Shown: positions 59,301-64,000 of the stretch, piece by piece
How positions within the stretch are numbered: the stretch's first letter is position 1
How the letters are laid out: every line of letters begins with the position of its first letter
Source: Lentinus brumalis
Lineage: Eukaryota; Basidiomycota; Agaricomycetes; Polyporales; Polyporaceae
NCBI GenBank assembly: GCA_001792895.1
Contig: MARA01000006.1
Location: 1,984,001-2,048,000, forward strand
Reading direction: 5' to 3'
Length of the DNA stretch: 64,000 nucleotides
Made by a program: the position numbers and the translations under genes
The notes under the pieces: generated by a model
Told to the model about the DNA's origin: nothing
Database searches by the model: none
Seen by the model: the letters and a program-made list of their open reading frames with translations, nothing else

Positions 59301-59770
59301 GCGTCGTGTCGCTCCGCACGCGGCACCTTCTTCCACTCTTCGGGCTCTCGGACATGCAACGCGCCGACTCTCGTGCATCACCCGGGCGAATTTCAATCCC
59401 CACACCCCTGCACCGACTATCCCCGCCGCTCGGACGAGGTGCGAAGCCTCTCTAGAGTCGAGCCGCCACGGCGACTTACGTGCAGGATGCCACACGGCAC
59501 TCTCGCGCTCGCTGCAGACGACTCAGCCTGCATCTGAGCTCCCCTTCAGCAATCGCACAAGGCCCGAGGACCGCACTGTGTCGCGACCAGCACGGCACGG
59601 TGCGAGACTCGGCCCTCTGGATGCGTCCGATCCTAGACCGACGCGACTCGTCAAGCTGCACACCTCACAACCCAATCAAAGATCACCGGGGTCTGCGAGA
59701 CGACACCTGCCGTCGACGGTCTCTCGCTTGGTACGATCTCCCGCGTGGCTTCAGCATCACCGCGGCTCTT
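56400..59770. other. C-rich tract of unit 6
   Basis: Minus-strand conserved frames lie at 58020-57835 (61 codons) and 57818-57585 (77 codons). A 61-codon minus-strand frame at 59661-59476 (MQLDESRRSRIGRIQRAESR) is kept at 49474-49289 and 39557-39372 and ends exactly at a GTAAGT donor in all three, suggesting an exon. The longest plus-strand frame is 512 codons (57454-58992). Confidence 0.35.
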
Positions 59771-60037
59771 CGCCCTTCACAGCTTCAAGAACTCCGTCCG
59801 GGCCGCTGAGATCGACGGGACGAGAGACAAGAGCGCGAACCCGTATGTAAGTACGCACCTCTGTGTCATGAACCTACTTGCAATATATCTTGCTGTCTTT
59901 ATTCGGCGCACTGTAGCCCTAGCGGTATCGCGAGAGCGTGAGACTTGTGTTCCACTAGCAGCCTGGCACCTGAGTGAGTCATGCGAGGTACAGGTAAGTC
60001 GCTGCTCTCCAATCTCGCGGCGCAGGATCTCACGTAC

Positions 60038-61562
60038 CGGATAGATTGCGATCTGTAACCGCAACGCAGATCGCCGTGCTCGCTCCCGGAATCGGGGCGT
60101 CGGCGTGTTGCTGAGTTCCTAGCAGATGGAAATGGCGTCGTGCCGACAGCTGTCCTGGAACGTCAGTTGTCAACCGACACGCGAGCGACAGTAGCACTCA
60201 CGCGCTGGATCGATGCACTGCACGAAGTGATAACGCGTGCCGGCAACCTGCGCATAGCTGCAGGTGAGTACAGATTCGTCTGCGATGTATTACGTACCGT
60301 AAATATAGCTTCGACTGCGCTGTGTGTTCCCGGAGGGAGGTCGGCCTATAGTGCGCTGCGCACGGCCTACACAGTGCAAAGTTAGATTCACGAACACTGC
60401 GGACTATGAAGTTGAGAACGTACCTGCCGTTTTGAGAGCGATCCTTCCTTGCAATGCTCACTTGCGTTTGTGTCTAGAGATATGTCAGCAGAACTGCATC
60501 CACTCATTCCTCGTGGAAGCAACTTACCCAGGAACTGTCGCAGACCGTCCCAGATCCAGCAAGGTGCAAGCCGGCTGCTTGGCAGGCACTATCAGTACAC
60601 GTCCGACGCTCGTGTGGATGAGCAGAGGGAGCTAACGAGCGACGGAAGCCCGACGAGAAGGGTGATCTCCGGGCGTCTGCTAAGCGAGATTGCGATCTGC
60701 GCTGGCGGTGAGTCCGAACTTTCCGCATGTAGACTGAATAGCTGACGTACCGACAGAGCGCGGCCAATACGAAACGTACCAGGAGTAAGTGCTGTCCGTA
60801 CGGGATCTCCGGAGGGTGCATGACAGCGGATCTGACTGTTTACTCGAAATCTGTGAGAAAGTCGGACTAGATAGGACGCAGGACGAGGAGCACTCACTGC
60901 GTTAGATGGGGATCCGGGCTGAAGGTAGGCTAACTACGTACATACGCCTATGATGTAAGGTCTGGATCTGGGCGTATCAGACGTGCTGCCGTAGGCACAG
61001 AAGAAAGCTATTAGCATGTTGCAGACATAAGTTGAAATGATCAGCTCACTGACTCGCACGAGCCGTTGACAATAGATGTCTGGCAATCAAACAATGGCGG
61101 GAGCGGCATTCTTACCGTACAGGTGTTCCGGGACTTGGTGGAAGCGAGATGGATAGATACAGGACCGAGGGAGTGGGTGCCGAGACTCATGATGAGCTCA
61201 AAGGGGATGTGGACACAGAGTCGATAGAGGGCGGCACGGAGACGGCGAGCACCGAAAGGTAGACGAGATAGGTGAAGAGGAGGAGGGGAAGATAGGAGGA
61301 GGGGAGAGGGACAGCGGCGGGTGCTGAGTCTGTCATCGACTGGCAGGGGTATTTGTACGAGTCCGTGAGCAGACGAGCCGCGCGTAGTTCGCGCAAGATC
61401 CTCGATACTCCAAGAGCGGAGCTTACGGATCTCTATCCCTAAGAATACGTCAGCTGCACATGCCATGAGAAACCTACTCGCATGCGAACCAACCAGGTAG
61501 CGACACGGGTGAGCGGGAGGACGGCAGGGCGATGTGTGGGGATGCCCAGAAAGCTGAAACAA
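60038..61562 (-). CDS. Unrecognised spliced gene spanning the unit 6/7 junction
   Basis: I do not recognise the product. Proposed exons: 61562-61050 (171 codons, ending before donor GTGAGC), possibly 60947-60898, then 60850-60751, 60701-60528, 60473-60424, 60366-60298, 60257-60202 and 60154-60038. The last six join in phase into 188 open codons and are separated by introns of about 40-57 nt. Several introns have ideal signals, for example GTAAGT...CTGACATATCTCTAG and GTACGT...ATCTAACTTTGCACTGTGTAG. The joined peptide includes YAQVAGTRYHFVQCIDPARQ, formed partly across a splice. The first exon encodes ADVFLGIEIRKLRSWSIEDL. The small 50-nt exon holds an in-frame TAG in this copy, so it is either a pseudogene or that exon is mis-modelled. 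Downstream of 60038 the frame is uncertain. No domain is identified. Confidence 0.5.
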
Positions 61563-61932
61563 GAGTTCCTAGCTTCTGGGTCGTTTCCAGACCCGCGTAC
61601 TCGACAGGGCGGTACTCGGGTAAGTATATGAGCGCTCTGATGTGATGGCGCATTTATTTTCGCCCGCTGCCGTCGTACATTTGCTCAGCGAGGCAGGAGG
61701 AGAGGGTCCCTCCACGGTGCGGTCTTCCGGGGTTATTATCCTGGTTTACGTAGCATTTCCGCCCCTGACTGCCATTGCACTAGCTCGGCGAGTATGCTGT
61801 TGCCAAATAGGACGAGTTGCAGGCTGTATCCTGAGGCAGCCATTCTGATTTCAGGCCCAGAGAGCTTGATTGGGGTGAATGGAGCATAGAGTCCTCCAAA
61901 TCATCTATACTCCTGGAACTTGTCAGATCTGT

Positions 61933-62379
61933 TCAGTAGTCTCGTAGCATGCTACAACGGCCTACAGCTGAGATGGTGAGCCCAGAATCTATCGAGTTCA
62001 AGCGGAGCGCACAGTACGGACAAAGTTGAAGTATCAAAGCGCCCGGCGGTAGTGTTGCCTCGTGCCGGCGATCCGCCGCTCTGCTCATTGCATTATGGCA
62101 CGTCCCGCGTTCCTGAAGCTCTCGTGGCATGTCTGCAGCCCTGATTACATGACCACTTCCGCTCCGAGCCACAAGGACCTCGTGATTGAAGATGTCCAAT
62201 GTGGTAACTCGACGAGGAGGTGCTAAGCTGCAGACCAGCTGCAAGCCTGCTCTGCTGACTTCACTCGGTGTCCATAAGGCCTCTGTCTGCGCTGAACGTT
62301 CATGTTCATGCCGAGTACTTAGATGGATGTATGCCAGTGCTATTCCCGAGCCCAGACCCACGTCTACCCGCAAGGTCAT
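61933..62379 (-). CDS. 148-codon frame of unknown function (unit 7), longest copy
   Basis: Begins MTLRVDVGLGSGIALAYIHL and includes VARSGSGHVIRAADMPRELQ. Shorter or broken versions lie at 1498-1253 (unit 1), 11199-10996 (unit 2) and 32215-31862 (unit 4, where the 1383-bp insertion replaces its end). The frame ends at TGA inside ctacgagactactga. The next coding-like frame (RLLNRSDKFQEY) overlaps it by a few codons in another frame, so the two may once have been one reading frame or neighbouring exons. No domain is recognised. Confidence 0.35.
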   Translation of the reverse strand: MTLRVDVGLGSGIALAYIHLSTRHEHERSAQTEALWTPSEVSRAGLQLVCSLAPPRRVTTLDIFNHEVLVARSGSGHVIRAADMPRELQERGTCHNAMSRAADRRHEATLPPGALILQLCPYCALRLNSIDSGLTISAVGRCSMLRDY

Positions 62380-62445
62380 CAGCTTGATACGTAAGCATGC
62401 TTGAGGTGGATGTTGAACTCGCTTGCCGTGGCTAAGCGGCCGCTA

Positions 62446-63117
62446 TCAGCCGCAATTAGTCGCTACCAGGGCCCGCAGCTCTGTGTGCCACGTCGACTCT
62501 GACCACGACGCCCACCATCCCCCTCGCACAACCCATTCTGCTCGCAAGTTCCTCGAACTCCCGGAGTCGTATTCAATCTTCTCAATTACGCCGTCTAAAC
62601 ACGATGTATTCTGCCGTGTGGGGTTCCATAAGTACTCTACATCTGCACTTGCTCGCCGTTGTGAGTTGCGACACCCCACTCCCATGCTCCTCGCCCCGGG
62701 TGTCAACCATCGACTAGTCCTGCTCTCCGGTGAGTATGTATGCTTGCGCCTTGGAACAACACTGAGTCTGGTCTCCCAAAGGAGCAGTTGGCCTCGAGCC
62801 TGGCTGCGTACTGAAGACCGAACGACAGTGTCCGTTCGAGTGCCGACCTGTGCCTGCAGGAGACGGTGAGTACCGCAGGATCCTATATGACTATCGGGAC
62901 ACTCACATGCTCGATCCAGGCTCGTTTCCAGCGTGCAACGGCCCTTCATCTTGTCCCCGCCACGCCCGGCCGCTGCGAAGACTGTCGGAGAGCGACTGCA
63001 CGGTCGGTTAGCCTCGAGCCCGGCCGTGCACTGAAGACCGAACGACAGCGTGTCCATCCGAGTGTCGACGGGATACGGTGAGTACCCAGGATCCTGTATG
63101 AATATTAGGACACTCAC
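62446..63117 (-). CDS. 223-codon frame across the 220-bp duplication (unit 7)
   Basis: Longest version of this frame. It begins MSVLIFIQDPGYSPYPVDTR and continues past the duplication into sequence equivalent to the plus-strand exon candidates near 62430-62700. In the other units it is cut by stops at different places, so constraint on it is not evident. Confidence 0.2.
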   Translation of the reverse strand: MSVLIFIQDPGYSPYPVDTRMDTLSFGLQCTAGLEANRPCSRSPTVFAAAGRGGDKMKGRCTLETSLDRACECPDSHIGSCGTHRLLQAQVGTRTDTVVRSSVRSQARGQLLLWETRLSVVPRRKHTYSPESRTSRWLTPGARSMGVGCRNSQRRASADVEYLWNPTRQNTSCLDGVIEKIEYDSGSSRNLRAEWVVRGGWWASWSESTWHTELRALVATNCG

Positions 63118-64000
63118 ACGCTCGATCCAGACTCGTTTCCGGCGTGCAGCGGCCGCTCATCTTGTCCCCGCCGTGAAGACTGTCGGAGAGCGACTGCACG
63201 GTGAGTTCCCCGTGGGCTCCCCCGTATTGGGTAGCACTGCGTCAGGCTGTCGGACCGCTTACGCTTTCTGAAACAGGCAGCTCTTCCGGCCGCTGTCGAC
63301 GAGTTCGTACCAATATACTCTCTTTGTTTCTCGACTGCGATCGTCCGCAGACAGACACCCCAGAACTGTGTCGTCTCGACTTGCCCAGCACACGACAAAC
63401 GACTCAGCTGCACCATGCTCACCGGCAAGTCACCGCGCCGCAGCAGCGACCTACGCCGGCTTGCTCGACTGGCTCGCCATATTGAACAATGGTCGCCGCG
63501 CTCCCGGGACCGCGAGTCGGTGAGTTCTCCTGAACTATGTAGCACCGCCCTTTTCGATATCACTCACGCCTTGTGGAATACGCAGCTCTTCGGAGTCGAG
63601 GTCTACTCGGCGCTCATGACCTCGGAGTCGTCCGCGGGGCCTACCTTTCTCTGCAACATCGGCGCGTGTGCCTCTGCTGTCGGAGGAGGCCTCCGCTCGA
63701 GCTCGCGCACACATGGATCACTCAACAGAGAGTTGCTCGACGTGCTCCCGACTTCGTCAAAGCTCCCGGGCTGCTCCCGAGCTCGTTCTTCCGAGTGGCA
63801 CGCGTCTCTCCATCAGCTCAGCCGCGCCGAGGCTGCACGTCGATCCCGGAGTCAAGACCTGCCAGCTCACTGCGCCCGGTAGCTCAAGCTCACGCTCACC
63901 TACAGAGCCTTCTGCAAAGTCGTATGATCGTGCCAAAGCCAATCAGCACTCGCAGGTATGTCTTCCGTTGTTCGTACTTGCCTTGTTTTCACTCACCTTC

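Larger units (their letters stand above)
50712..60899. repeat. Tandem array unit 6
   Basis: The only unit with a glycosyltransferase that keeps its C-terminal catalytic motif and third intron. It also has a single 220-bp segment and a local 19-bp tandem duplication at about 52669-52706. It is a mosaic: class B sequence at about 53275-53480 switches to class A, near-identical to unit 3, until about 53820. Confidence 0.95.
60900..64000. repeat. Tandem array unit 7, cut by the window edge
   Basis: The first 3.1 kb of a further unit. It corresponds to the junction-gene 5' exon, the lower-GC coding-like stretch, both 220-bp copies and the start of the both-strand ORF tract. The array therefore continues to the right. 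Confidence 0.93.

Noticed and set aside
62140..62400. Possible retrotransposon integrase-like YQAGDLV motif on the minus strand
   Set aside because: A single short resemblance next to a TAC-GTA splice-like site; no HHCC, D-D-E, reverse transcriptase or LTR sequence was found nearby.
1..64000. rDNA array, CRISPR, telomere or centromere satellite interpretations
   Set aside because: The 10-kb period suggested rDNA, but no conserved rRNA sequence is present. There are no short spaced repeats, no TTAGGG runs and no AT-rich satellite.
1..64000. The unit itself as a transposon
   Set aside because: Units abut directly with no terminal inverted repeats, long terminal repeats or target duplications at any chosen boundary, and no transposase or reverse transcriptase motif was recognised.

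Overview
The window is eukaryotic and most likely fungal, probably a basidiomycete. It is GC-rich and has short introns of about 46-60 nt with GTRAGT-type donors, a CTRAC-type branch site and a YAG acceptor. The one recognisable protein is a fungal Cps1-like (type 2) family 2 glycosyltransferase. There are no rRNA or tRNA genes, telomere runs or bacterial features. The phylum is an inference; the splice signals and the glycosyltransferase are seen directly.

The whole window is a head-to-tail array of one repeat of about 10 kb. Six complete units (1-9920, 9921-20145, 20146-29462, 29463-40804, 40805-50711, 50712-60899) are followed by the first 3.1 kb of a seventh. The units pass straight into one another with no spacer. 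They differ by point changes, small indels and swapped blocks. Unit 4 also carries a unique 1383-bp insertion with terminal inverted repeats.

Each complete unit, from left to right, contains: the 5' exon of an unrecognised minus-strand spliced gene whose other exons lie in the preceding unit; a lower-GC minus-strand coding-like stretch; a partly duplicated 220-bp segment; a tract where both strands carry overlapping 110-260-codon frames; a CAGAACACC minisatellite; the minus-strand glycosyltransferase with two tiny 5' exons; a 3-3.6 kb C-rich tract with short conserved minus-strand frames; and the remaining exons of the unrecognised gene.

Only unit 6 keeps the glycosyltransferase nearly whole, with the D-D-D, GDD and QxxRW motifs and a third intron. 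Units 1-5 share an internal replacement that removes QxxRW and the membrane segment after it, and units 1, 4 and 5 also carry frameshifts. The array is best read as an amplified, decaying multigene segment that is still exchanging sequence between copies: units 5 and 6 share an identical 1016-bp tract. All exon models come from reading splice signals by eye and have no transcript support.
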